The notes under the pieces were generated by a model. The model had not been told where the DNA came from. It ran no database searches and was given only the letters and a program-made list of their open reading frames with translations. A stretch of 64,000 nt of DNA from Amycolatopsis arida (GTDB lineage Bacteria; Actinomycetota; Actinomycetes; Mycobacteriales; Pseudonocardiaceae). Every line of letters begins with the position of its first letter. Position 1 is the stretch's first letter. The position numbers and the translations under genes were made by a program. The stretch covers positions 62,001 through 126,000 of the forward strand of contig NZ_FOWW01000011.1 of the NCBI RefSeq assembly GCF_900115565.1, read 5' to 3'. Shown here in pieces: positions 36,120-43,374 of the stretch.

Positions 36120-36143
36120 TGGTATATTTTCTGGTATGTTTTC
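36120..36143 (+). promoter_or_regulatory. Leaderless extended -10 promoter with 12 bp-spaced direct repeats
   Basis: TGG-TATATT (36120-36128) is an extended -10 that ends 7 nt before the ATG at 36136, so the transcript is probably leaderless. Two direct repeats, GGTATATTTTC at 36121-36131 and GGTATGTTTTC at 36133-36143, overlap the -10 and the start codon. They are a natural operator for the HTH protein of the same operon (autorepression inferred). Confidence 0.55.
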
Positions 36144-36741
36144 GTACCCTCCGGCGGAGGATGTTCTTCGAGACCTCGGCGACAAGGTTGTCGGCGCCCT
36201 GGTAGACGCCACGAAGGCCGCACGTGACGACTTGGCGGAGTATCGGCTGACACACGCAGCTTGGGTAGCCGACCACTCCGAACGAGGCCTCGCGAACTGG
36301 ATCCATGACCGGCTGTGGGCCCATCTACGCCGCGAGCTCACCGATGTTGACCAGGTGAGCTTGACGGATCTGGGCAACAAACGCGAGGTGACGGTCGGAC
36401 TCCGATACCGAGCCAGGGTGAAGCGCCATGATCTGACGGACAAGGTCCGGTCGTACCCGACCAAGGCAGCGGTCGCGTTCTGGACCCAGTCCGACACGTT
36501 GGAGGGACTCGAAGAGATCCGTCTGGGGTTCGGCTACCGGTGGGACCCCGAGGAGCGGCTCATTGGTAGCACAGTGATCTCCTTACGCGACGGTCTGGAC
36601 AAGGAGACGGTGTGGGCCGTGGTGGTGGATATTGAGAGCACGGCGGGCACGACCACGTTCACCTGGGAGCCTGTTGACCCGTCGCTGCCCCAGATCGACC
36701 TGTACGAAACGGCAGAGAACGTCGAAGAGGACGATCTGTGA
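36136..36741 (+). CDS. First gene of XRE-ImmA cassette, unknown function
   Basis: A 201-residue soluble protein, MFSYPPAEDVLRDLGDKVVG at the start. The first half is helical and charged with Trp-rich HAAWVADHSERGLANWIHDR. The second half looks beta-rich (REVTVGLRYRARVKR, EIRLGFGYRWDPEERL, TVISLRDGLDKETVWAV, TTFTWEPVDPSLPQ). I do not recognise a domain. It overlaps the next gene by 4 nt (GTGA), so the two are translationally coupled. Sampled GC is 52-63%, well below the neighbours. In analogous two-gene loci this position holds the partner or substrate of an ImmA-type protease. Confidence 0.8.
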   Translation: MFSYPPAEDVLRDLGDKVVGALVDATKAARDDLAEYRLTHAAWVADHSERGLANWIHDRLWAHLRRELTDVDQVSLTDLGNKREVTVGLRYRARVKRHDLTDKVRSYPTKAAVAFWTQSDTLEGLEEIRLGFGYRWDPEERLIGSTVISLRDGLDKETVWAVVVDIESTAGTTTFTWEPVDPSLPQIDLYETAENVEEDDL

Positions 36742-37781
36742 ACAACTTCGGGGAAGTCCTGGAAACTCTACGCCGAGCGCAGGGCTTCACTCAGGACGAT
36801 CTGCTGGAGAAGATCAACGTCACGCAAGCGGCGCTGTCGCGGTATGAGAACAACCTTCGGATGCCCGATACCGAGGTGATCGAGCGCCTCGCCCGGACGC
36901 TGGGTGTCACGCCCGCATTTCTCACTCGCGACCACAGAGTCCGCGGCGCCTTGGCCGTCGATGCTCATATGCGACGCCAGCGAACCACGAAGGCATCCTT
37001 GTGGCGCCGACTGGAAGCCCGGCTGAACAAGTACCGGCTGCACATATCCACACTGTTCGAGGAGGTGTCGATGCGGGCAGAACAAACCGTGCCCACATTT
37101 GACCCCGTTGACACTTCCCCGGTCCAGGCCGCGTTGATGGTCCGAGCCCAGTGGCGCATGCCGGTTGGCCCCGTACGCAACCTGACTCGCTGGCTGGAAG
37201 CCGCCGGCTGTGTGGTCCTGGAGGAGAACTTCGGCACGTCTCGCATTGATGGGATGTCGCAATGGATCGATGACCATCCAATCATGTTGATCAACAACGC
37301 GGTGCCGACGGACCGCAAACGCCTCACCCTCGCCCACGAACTCGGGCACCTCGTGCTCCATAATGGCCTGGCAACAGATGATCCCGAGCGCGAAGCCAAT
37401 GAATTCGCGGCGGAACTTCTGATGCCTGGCCACGTGATCAAGCCAGATCTGTGCCCAGCAACTATTGGGCGTCTGCGTGACCTCAAGCGTGTGTGGGGTG
37501 TGTCCATGCAAGCACTGTACGAACGCGCCTACAGCCTGGACATGGTGACCAGTACCGAGAGGGCAACTTTCTACAGGTCGATGAACGCCCGCGGTTGGAA
37601 AACGATGGAGCCGGACAGTGATCTTCTTGCACCCGAAACACCGCAACTCGTCACTTCTATCGGCAGCACTTTACGCTCGAAAGGGTTGAGCGACCGCGAG
37701 ATCGCGAGTCGTGCGGGGTTCACCGAGGACTCGCCCGACAACCCGTTCCTTGCCCCAACTCGGCACCTGCGGGCCGTGTAG
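36738..37781 (+). CDS. XRE-family HTH / ImmA-IrrE metallopeptidase fusion
   Basis: A 347-residue protein. Residues 4-60 are a Cro/C1-type HTH (LETLRRAQGFTQDDLLEK, then AALSRYENNLRMPDTEVIER). Residues ~130-260 are an ImmA/IrrE (Peptidase_M78) domain with KRLTLAHELGHLVLH (His200, Glu201, His204) and the third-ligand motif EREANEFAAELLMP (Glu219). The C-terminal 80 residues resemble a second small helical domain (TLRSKGLSDREIASRAGF). ImmA of ICEBs1 and IrrE/PprI of Deinococcus cleave repressors in response to damage. Fused forms act as stress switches or antitoxin-like regulators. The GTG start overlaps the upstream stop. Confidence 0.9.
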   Translation: MNNFGEVLETLRRAQGFTQDDLLEKINVTQAALSRYENNLRMPDTEVIERLARTLGVTPAFLTRDHRVRGALAVDAHMRRQRTTKASLWRRLEARLNKYRLHISTLFEEVSMRAEQTVPTFDPVDTSPVQAALMVRAQWRMPVGPVRNLTRWLEAAGCVVLEENFGTSRIDGMSQWIDDHPIMLINNAVPTDRKRLTLAHELGHLVLHNGLATDDPEREANEFAAELLMPGHVIKPDLCPATIGRLRDLKRVWGVSMQALYERAYSLDMVTSTERATFYRSMNARGWKTMEPDSDLLAPETPQLVTSIGSTLRSKGLSDREIASRAGFTEDSPDNPFLAPTRHLRAV

Positions 37782-37846
37782 CGGCCCGGTGGTCCGCACG
37801 TTCACCGGGCCGACGAGCTTCACGCACATCGGCGCCTCTGCTGTGG

Positions 37847-38695
37847 TCAGCTCCCGCGGAGCGGGCGTCGGCGGCGGGTGGACAGCAGGGCCAGCGCGAA
37901 GCACGCCACCGCCGCCAGGCCGATCGCCCCGGCGACCGAGGTGTCCAGCGCCACCGCGGCCCGCTGCCCGGCGAACGCGCTCACCCACCCCACGGCCACC
38001 GCCACCACGAGCATGCTGCTCAACCGCCGGGTGAGCAGCTGCGCCGTCACCGCCGGCACGACGAAGAACGTCACCACCAGGATCGCGCCCACGCTGTCGA
38101 ACGCGACCACCGCCAGCCCGGCCACCACCACCAGCAATGCCCTCCCGACCGCGCGCCCCCGCAGGCCGGACAGCTCGGCGAACTCCGGGTCGAAGCTGCT
38201 CGCCTGCAGCGGCCGCCAGAACAGCACCACGAACAGCACCGCCAGCACCGCCGCCGCCCCCGTGGTCACCAGCGACTTCGGCACCGGCGTGTCGAACACG
38301 GTGCGCAGCGGCGCGAACGTGATCTCCCCGTAGATCGCCGCGTCGAGGTCGAGGTGCACGCCGGACGCGAACTCCCCGATTCCCAGCACCCCCAGCGAGA
38401 ACAGCGCCGGGAAGATCAACGCCAGCGCCGCGTCGGAGGCCACCACCCCGGTCCGCCGCAACCACTCGAACCCCAGCACGCACAGCACGCCGAACGCCGT
38501 CGCGCCCAGGATAGTCAGCGGCGTCGACCGCTGCCCCGACAGCAGGAAGATCAACACGATCCCGGGCAGCACCGCGTGGCTCACCGCGTCCGGCAGCAAC
38601 GCCTGCCGGCGCAGCACCAGGAAGCTGCCCAGCACCCCGCACGCCGTCGCCAGCAACCCGCCGATCAGCACGATCCACACGTCGTCGGCGCTCAC
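37847..38695 (-). CDS. Mn/Zn ABC transporter permease (second permease of the operon)
   Basis: A 282-residue ABC-3 (MntB/ZnuB/TroC) permease with about eight membrane helices. Family motifs are SFLVLRRQALLPDAVSHAVLPG at the start and FDSVGAILVVTFFVVPAVTAQLL before the end. It starts from the GTG at 38695 behind GAGGAGGGG; both elements lie inside the first copy of the 80 bp repeat. With the other permease, the ATPase and the binding protein it forms a cluster-9 metal importer. It ends the leftward operon, just past the XRE-ImmA cassette. Confidence 0.9.
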   Translation of the reverse strand: MSADDVWIVLIGGLLATACGVLGSFLVLRRQALLPDAVSHAVLPGIVLIFLLSGQRSTPLTILGATAFGVLCVLGFEWLRRTGVVASDAALALIFPALFSLGVLGIGEFASGVHLDLDAAIYGEITFAPLRTVFDTPVPKSLVTTGAAAVLAVLFVVLFWRPLQASSFDPEFAELSGLRGRAVGRALLVVVAGLAVVAFDSVGAILVVTFFVVPAVTAQLLTRRLSSMLVVAVAVGWVSAFAGQRAAVALDTSVAGAIGLAAVACFALALLSTRRRRPLRGS

Positions 38696-38938
38696 GGCCC
38701 CTCCTCGCTGGCGCTCGTCGGCGGCGTTCGCCAAGGCTGCTGTGTTGAATGGTTCGCTTCGCAAGCTCCGCTCACGGCCCCTCCCCGCTGGCACTCGTCG
38801 ACGGCGTTCGCCAAGGCTGCTGTGTTCAACGGTTCGCTCCGCAAGCTCCGCTCACACCCCCTCCTCGCTGGCACTCGTCGGCAGCGTTCGCCAAGGCTGC
38901 TGTGGTCAACGGTTCGCTCCGCAAGCTCCGCTCACACC
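38691..38938 (-). repeat. Three 80 bp tandem repeats between two metal permease genes
   Basis: Units 38691-38770, 38771-38850 and 38851-38930, plus 8 bp of a fourth, repeat with an exact 80 bp period and few differences. On the gene strand each unit carries a GAGGAGGG-type Shine-Dalgarno followed by GTGAGCG, so the ribosome site and start codon of the downstream permease exist in several copies. Only the last one opens the permease frame, because 80 is not divisible by 3. Confidence 0.9.
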
Positions 38939-38954
38939 CACCACCCCGCCCGCG

Positions 38955-39839
38955 TCACGCCCGCGCCCCCGCCCGCCGGCGCCGCACCCTGGCCAGCACG
39001 CCGCGCCGCGGCGCCGCCAGCACCGACACCACCGCCACCGCCGTGGCCAGCAACACGATCACCGGCCCGGCCGGCAGCTCCGCCCGCCCGGACAGCACTC
39101 CCCCGACCGCGCCGGACACGGCTCCGACTACCCCCGCCAGCGGCACCAGCGTCTCCAACCGCCTGGTCACCTGCCGCGCCGCGACGGTCGGCGCCACCAG
39201 CAGCGCCACCATGAGGATCGCCCCCACGGTTCGGATGCCCAGCACCACGGCCACCACCAGCATCGCCGTGCTCGCCAGGTCCACCGCCCGCGCCGGGATC
39301 CCGGCGACCGCGCTGAAGCCGGGATCGAAGCTCGCCGCGCGTAGCACCCGGAACCAGACCACCACACCGGCCAGCGTGATCCCACCCAGCACCAGCGTTC
39401 CGACGATGTCCCGCTCGACCATCCCCGCGGCCTGGCCGAGCAGGTACGCGTTGAGCCCGCTCTGCCGGCTGTCCCCCGTGCCGGCGGCGTAGGTCAGCAA
39501 CACGATCCCGCTGGTCAGCGACACCGACAGCACCACGCCGATTGCCGCGTCCGGCCGGATCCGCCCCGCCCGCTCCAACCCGATCATCGCCAGCGCCGCG
39601 GCCCCCGCCGACACCGCGCCCCCGAGCAGCAGCACCTCCGGCACCTTCGCCCCGGTCAGCAGGAACGCGAGCACCACACCGGGCAGCGTGCCGTGGCTCA
39701 TCGCGTCGCCGAACATGCTCCGCTGTCGCAGCACCGCGAACGGCCCCAGCGCCCCGGCGACGAACCCGAGCACCGCGGTCCCGACCACCACCACGGCGTC
39801 CGGGTAGGACAGGGGCAGGGCGTCGAGCAGGGCGCCCAT
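38955..39839 (-). CDS. Mn/Zn ABC transporter permease (first permease of the operon)
   Basis: A 294-residue ABC-3 permease, MGALLDALPLSYPDAVVVVG at the start, then GPFAVLRQRSMFGDAMSHGT and GIRTVGAILMVALLVAPTVA. It has eight or nine predicted helices and an Arg-rich tail (RRGVLARVRRRRAGARA). The ATG overlaps the stop of the ATPase gene by one base. Two homologous permeases in one operon suggest a heterodimeric channel, as in MntCD/TroCD systems. Confidence 0.92.
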   Translation of the reverse strand: MGALLDALPLSYPDAVVVVGTAVLGFVAGALGPFAVLRQRSMFGDAMSHGTLPGVVLAFLLTGAKVPEVLLLGGAVSAGAAALAMIGLERAGRIRPDAAIGVVLSVSLTSGIVLLTYAAGTGDSRQSGLNAYLLGQAAGMVERDIVGTLVLGGITLAGVVVWFRVLRAASFDPGFSAVAGIPARAVDLASTAMLVVAVVLGIRTVGAILMVALLVAPTVAARQVTRRLETLVPLAGVVGAVSGAVGGVLSGRAELPAGPVIVLLATAVAVVSVLAAPRRGVLARVRRRRAGARA

Positions 39840-40606
39840 CACGCCCGCACCCTGCCGGACAGCGGGGCGATCCCGTAGGCGCGCTCCAGGTGCTCCGGGG
39901 TGAGCACCTCGGCACACGGGCCGTCGGCGACCAGCCCGCCGGCGAGCAGCACCGCGTGGTCGAACCGGTCCCGCACGGTCCGCAGGTCGTGGTGCACGGC
40001 GACCACCGAGCGGCCCTGCCCGCACAGCTCGGTGAGCAGGTCCAGCAGCACCGCCTCGGTGCGGGCGTCCACCGCGGTGAACGGCTCGTCCAGCACCAGC
40101 AGATCGGCCTCCTGCGCCAGCGCCCTGGCCAGGAACACCCGCTGCCGCTGCCCGCCGGAGAGCTCGTCGAGGGGCTCGTCGGCGAGGTCGGCGACGCCCA
40201 CCCGGTCCATCGCCGCGGCCACCGCGGCGTCGTCGGCCTCGGTGAGCCGGCGGAACCACCCGCGGTGCGGGTAGCGCCCCATCTCCACCACCTGCACGGC
40301 GGTGATCGGGAAGTCGGCGGTCACCGCGTCCTGCTGCGGAACGTAGGCCACCCGGCGGCGCACCCGTTTCAACGGCTGGCCGAGCAGCCGCACCTGGCCG
40401 CGTACCGCGGGCACCAGCCCCAGCGCGGCCTTCACCGCGGTGGACTTGCCCGCCCCGTTCGGCCCGACGATCGCGGCCAGCACCCCGGCCGGCACGTCCA
40501 GGTCGAGGTCGCGCAGCACGACCCGGCCGCCGTAGCCGGCGCTCACCCCGCGCAGGGACACGGCCGGGATCGGCTCGGCCGTCGTGCTCGTCACCGTCTC
40601 CACCAC
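39839..40606 (-). CDS. Mn/Zn ABC transporter ATP-binding protein
   Basis: A 255-residue ABC ATPase: Walker A VGPNGAGKST, Q-loop VAYVPQQDAV, signature ELSGGQRQR, Walker B LLVLDEPF, H-loop VVAVHHDL. The FPITAVQVVEMGRYPHRGW segment after the Q-loop is typical of the MntB/ZnuC/TroB group. Two GTG codons in a row (40606 and 40603) are possible starts, just after the binding-protein stop. It energises uptake through the two downstream permeases. Confidence 0.93.
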   Translation of the reverse strand: MVETVTSTTAEPIPAVSLRGVSAGYGGRVVLRDLDLDVPAGVLAAIVGPNGAGKSTAVKAALGLVPAVRGQVRLLGQPLKRVRRRVAYVPQQDAVTADFPITAVQVVEMGRYPHRGWFRRLTEADDAAVAAAMDRVGVADLADEPLDELSGGQRQRVFLARALAQEADLLVLDEPFTAVDARTEAVLLDLLTELCGQGRSVVAVHHDLRTVRDRFDHAVLLAGGLVADGPCAEVLTPEHLERAYGIAPLSGRVRA

Positions 40607-40607
40607 G

Positions 40608-41600
40608 TCACGCCAACCCTTCGGCCAACCGGTGCGCGTTCGCCCGGACCATCCCCAGATAGCTGCCCGCGGGCGTGCCGTCGTCGCCGGCGGAGTCGGA
40701 GAACAACTCGCCGCCGATCCGCACGTCGCCGCCGCGCTGCCGGACCGCCGCCAGCACCGCCTCCAGGGTCTGCCGCGGCACGCTCGACTCCACGAACACC
40801 GCGGGTACCCCGCTGGCGAGGAGTTCGTCGGCCACCCTGCTGATGTCGGCGGTGGTGGCCTCCTCCTCGGTGGAGATGCCCTGGATCGCCACCACCCGCA
40901 CGCCGAACGCCCTCCCGAAGTAGCGGAACGCGTCGTGTGAGGTCACCAGGGTCCGCCGGTGCTCCGGGACCAGCGCCAGGATCCGCGCCACCTCGTCGAG
41001 CAGGCCCAGCACCTCGCCGCGATACCGGTCGGCCCGCTCGCGGTAGCCGGCGGCGTGTGAAGGGTCGAGCCGGGCCAGCTCCTCGGCGATGACGTCGACC
41101 ACTTCGGCCCACAGCGCCGGGTCGAACCAGATGTGCGGGTCGTGCTCCTCGGCCGCGGGCGCCCCGGCGGCGGGCTCGAGCAGCCGGTCGGCCGGGAGCC
41201 GCTCCCCGACGAGCAGCACCGGCTTGCTCCGCGCGACGTCGGTGAGCACGTGCTGCATCGCGCCCTCGAGGTAGAGGCCGACGCCGACGACCAGGTCGGC
41301 CCGGCGCATCTGCTCGAGGTCGCCGGCCCTGGCCTGGTAGAGGTGCGGGTCGACCCCCGGCCCCATCAGCCGGACGGTGTCGACCCACTCCCCGCCGACC
41401 CTGCGCACCGTGTCGTCGAGGAAGGTCGTGGTGGTGACCACGTGCAGCACGCCGCCCGAGGCCGCGGCGCCGGCGGTGTCGGCGCGCACCGCGTAGCCGA
41501 CCGTGCCGGCCAGCGCGAGCGCGAACCCCACGCCCAGCGCGGTCAGCCGCCGCCGGGTGCGCTGCCGTGCGCGCCGCCGCCGCATCCCCGCCGAGCCCAT
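40608..41600 (-). CDS. Metal-binding ABC transporter substrate-binding protein (ZnuA/MntA-like)
   Basis: About 330 residues. A membrane or signal segment (ALGVGFALALAGTVGYAV) is preceded by an Arg-rich start and there is no lipobox Cys. Cluster A-I fold with the metal ligands visible in GPGVDPHLYQARAGDLEQM (His), EEHDPHIWFDPALWAEV (His), SHDAFRYFGRAFG (His) and a late Asp in GELFSDSAGDDG. Three His plus an acidic residue fit Mn or Zn. There is no long His-rich loop, which weakly favours Mn. The ATG at 41600 is the likely start; ATG 41585 is an alternative. Confidence 0.88.
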   Translation of the reverse strand: MGSAGMRRRRARQRTRRRLTALGVGFALALAGTVGYAVRADTAGAAASGGVLHVVTTTTFLDDTVRRVGGEWVDTVRLMGPGVDPHLYQARAGDLEQMRRADLVVGVGLYLEGAMQHVLTDVARSKPVLLVGERLPADRLLEPAAGAPAAEEHDPHIWFDPALWAEVVDVIAEELARLDPSHAAGYRERADRYRGEVLGLLDEVARILALVPEHRRTLVTSHDAFRYFGRAFGVRVVAIQGISTEEEATTADISRVADELLASGVPAVFVESSVPRQTLEAVLAAVRQRGGDVRIGGELFSDSAGDDGTPAGSYLGMVRANAHRLAEGLA

Positions 41601-41643
41601 GCCATCCAGGTAAGCACGCGAAATTCGGCGGCGCAACGATCAA

Positions 41644-41661
41644 TGTTCGCCGTGCCGAACA
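41644..41661 (-). promoter_or_regulatory. Imperfect palindrome upstream of the metal transporter operon
   Basis: TGTTCGCCGTGCCGAACA, 18 bp, 7 of 9 positions symmetrical, lies 43 nt upstream of the binding-protein start. A partly similar TTCGGCGGCG occurs between it and the gene. The position suits a metal-responsive repressor of the DtxR/MntR or Fur/Zur class, but I cannot assign which. Confidence 0.4.
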
Positions 41662-41724
41662 CAAGCTCCGCGCCGCACCGCGTCACGCAGGCTTCGCCGC
41701 GGTCGGGCGGCGGGGGTGGCGAGG

Positions 41725-42573
41725 CTACTTGCGCAGCTCCATCGTGCAGCACTTGGGGCCGCCACCGGCCTTGCGCAGCTCGGAGACGTCCACCAGCACC
41801 GGTTCGAAGCCACGGTCGGCGAGCCGCTCGGCCAGGCCGGTCGCCTCCTTCGGCAGCACCACGTTGCGCCCGTCGGACACGCCGTTCAGGCCAAGGCACT
41901 CCGCGTCGGCGGCGTCGCCGAGCACGGCGTCCGGGAACAGCCTGCGGAGCACGCGCCGCGAGCCCGGGGAGAACGCGTCCGGGTAGTAGGCGACCTGCGC
42001 GGCCGCGGACTCGGTCTCCTCGGCGAGCACGAACAGCGCGGTGTCCAGGTGGTAGTACCGGGGGTCGGTGAGCTGGAGCGACACCACCGGGACCCCGAGC
42101 ACCTCCTGCGCCTCGGCGTGCGCGGCGGGGTCGGTGCGGAAGCCGGTGCCGGCCAGCAGCAGTCGCCCCGTCCAGGCGAAGTCCCCCTCGGCCTCGTTGA
42201 CCATGGTGGGCATGGTGACGTCGCGGTAGCCGTGCTCGACGAACCAGCGCCGGAAGTGCTCGGCCTCGGCCGCGCGCTGCGGGGCGCGGAACCGGGCGCC
42301 GAGCACCCTGCCGTCGACGACCGTGCCGGAGTTCGCGGCGAACACCATGTCCGGAAGGTCGGGCTGGGGCTCGATCTCGTCGACCGTGTGCCCGAACCGG
42401 CGGTAGGTGTCGCGCAGCTCGGCCCACTGCGCCATGGCGCGGTCGCGGTCCACCGGCCGACTCGGGTCCATCCACGGGTTGATGGCGTAGTCGACCGCGA
42501 AGTACCGCGGCGGGCACATCAGGTAGTGGCGAACGGTGGGCAGCCGAACAGCGGAGGTCGCAACAGCCGTCAT
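41725..42573 (-). CDS. ddaH: Dimethylarginine dimethylaminohydrolase-family protein
   Basis: A 282-residue guanidino-group-modifying enzyme. Visible are MCPPRYFAVDYAINPWMD at the start, MVFAANSGTV, Glu129-Asp131 in NEAEGDF, His175 in YYHLDTALFV, and the nucleophile region KCCTMEL (Cys275/276). The family hydrolyses methylarginine or arginine/ornithine-type substrates, releasing citrulline or similar. M. tuberculosis has the same divergent pair of a DDAH-like gene (Rv2323c) and an AsnC-type gene (Rv2324) next to rocD; rocD is not here. There is no ribosome site; TACATT lies 7 nt before the ATG, so the mRNA may be leaderless. Confidence 0.85.
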   Translation of the reverse strand: MTAVATSAVRLPTVRHYLMCPPRYFAVDYAINPWMDPSRPVDRDRAMAQWAELRDTYRRFGHTVDEIEPQPDLPDMVFAANSGTVVDGRVLGARFRAPQRAAEAEHFRRWFVEHGYRDVTMPTMVNEAEGDFAWTGRLLLAGTGFRTDPAAHAEAQEVLGVPVVSLQLTDPRYYHLDTALFVLAEETESAAAQVAYYPDAFSPGSRRVLRRLFPDAVLGDAADAECLGLNGVSDGRNVVLPKEATGLAERLADRGFEPVLVDVSELRKAGGGPKCCTMELRK

Positions 42574-42647
42574 GGAATGCAATGTAAGAGCGGAGATCAT
42601 CGCAAGCAATCGCTGTTTCTTGCGCGTTGCTGTGCTAAACATTGCGC
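42574..42647. promoter_or_regulatory. Divergent ddaH/lrp promoter region
   Basis: Only 74 nt separate the two start codons. Each side has a -10-like hexamer 6-7 nt before its ATG (TACATT for ddaH, TAAACA for lrp), pointing to two leaderless transcripts. Repeated GCAA/TTGC half-sites in the middle (around 42601-42646) are suitable for Lrp/AsnC binding to control both genes. Confidence 0.45.
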
Positions 42648-43097
42648 ATGAACACGCTCGACCAGAGGATCATTTCGTGCCTGGTGGCCAACGCGCGCTC
42701 CAGCTACGCCGAGATCGGCAAGGTGGTGGGCCTGTCCGCCCCGGCGGTCAAGCGCCGGGTGGACCGGCTGCTCGAGACGGGCGTGCTGCGCGGCTTCACC
42801 GCGGTGGTGGACCCGGAGGCGCTGGGCTGGGGCACCGAGGCCTTCGTCGAGGTGCACTGCCGGGGCAACGTCGCGCCGGCCAGGATCCGGGCGAGACTGG
42901 AGCCGTTGCCCGAGGTCGTCGCGGCCTACACGGTGTCCGGCGCGGCGGACGCGATCGTGCACCTGCGCGCCGCCGACATCCACCACCTGGAGACCGCGCT
43001 GGAGCGGGTGCGCGGACTGGAGATCGTCGACCGGACGGTCTCCACGGTCGTGCTGTCCACACTGTTGGAACGCCCGCCGAACCCGGACAGAACCTGA
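42648..43097 (+). CDS. Lrp/AsnC-family transcriptional regulator
   Basis: 149 residues. HTH at 4-50 (LDQRIISCLVANARSSYAEI, then GLSAPAVKRRVDRLLETGVL) and a C-terminal RAM ligand-binding domain (GWGTEAFVEVHCRGN, then AYTVSGAADAIVHLRAADIH). It forms octamers that sense amino acids. By the divergent arrangement it most likely controls ddaH and itself in response to arginine or ornithine, as for its mycobacterial counterpart. Confidence 0.92.
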   Translation: MNTLDQRIISCLVANARSSYAEIGKVVGLSAPAVKRRVDRLLETGVLRGFTAVVDPEALGWGTEAFVEVHCRGNVAPARIRARLEPLPEVVAAYTVSGAADAIVHLRAADIHHLETALERVRGLEIVDRTVSTVVLSTLLERPPNPDRT

Positions 43098-43240
43098 CAC
43101 CATGGAGGGGTGACTGGGGCGCCGGCCGGTGTGCCGATGTGGTGCGCGACACGGCCGAAAACGAGAACATGTTCTATGTTGGCAGGCGGCCGGGGTGCCC
43201 GGCCGCCCGGTCCGGCTAACTGTTACCATGAGTCACAGGT

Positions 43241-43264
43241 AAGTCGGGTCACACGACCCGACTT
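43241..43264. terminator. 10 bp hairpin between lrp and korA
   Basis: A perfect 10 bp inverted repeat (43241-43250 with 43255-43264) and a 4 nt loop in the 277 nt between lrp and korA. It may end lrp or act as a korA leader hairpin. A further perfect decamer palindrome GAACATGTTC lies at 43165-43174. Confidence 0.5.
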
Positions 43265-43374
43265 GGGCACGAAACAACAAGTAATCTCGAAGTACAGGCG
43301 CCAGTGTGAGAAGTGTCCCAACCCACGACCACCCGCCACTGGCCCGTCAGTCGGGAGAGAGGTATCCCCTGCCC

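Noticed and set aside
43165-43174. GAACATGTTC as a LexA (SOS) box upstream of korA
   Set aside because: Actinobacterial LexA sites need GAAC-N4-GTTC; this palindrome has only two bases between the half-sites.
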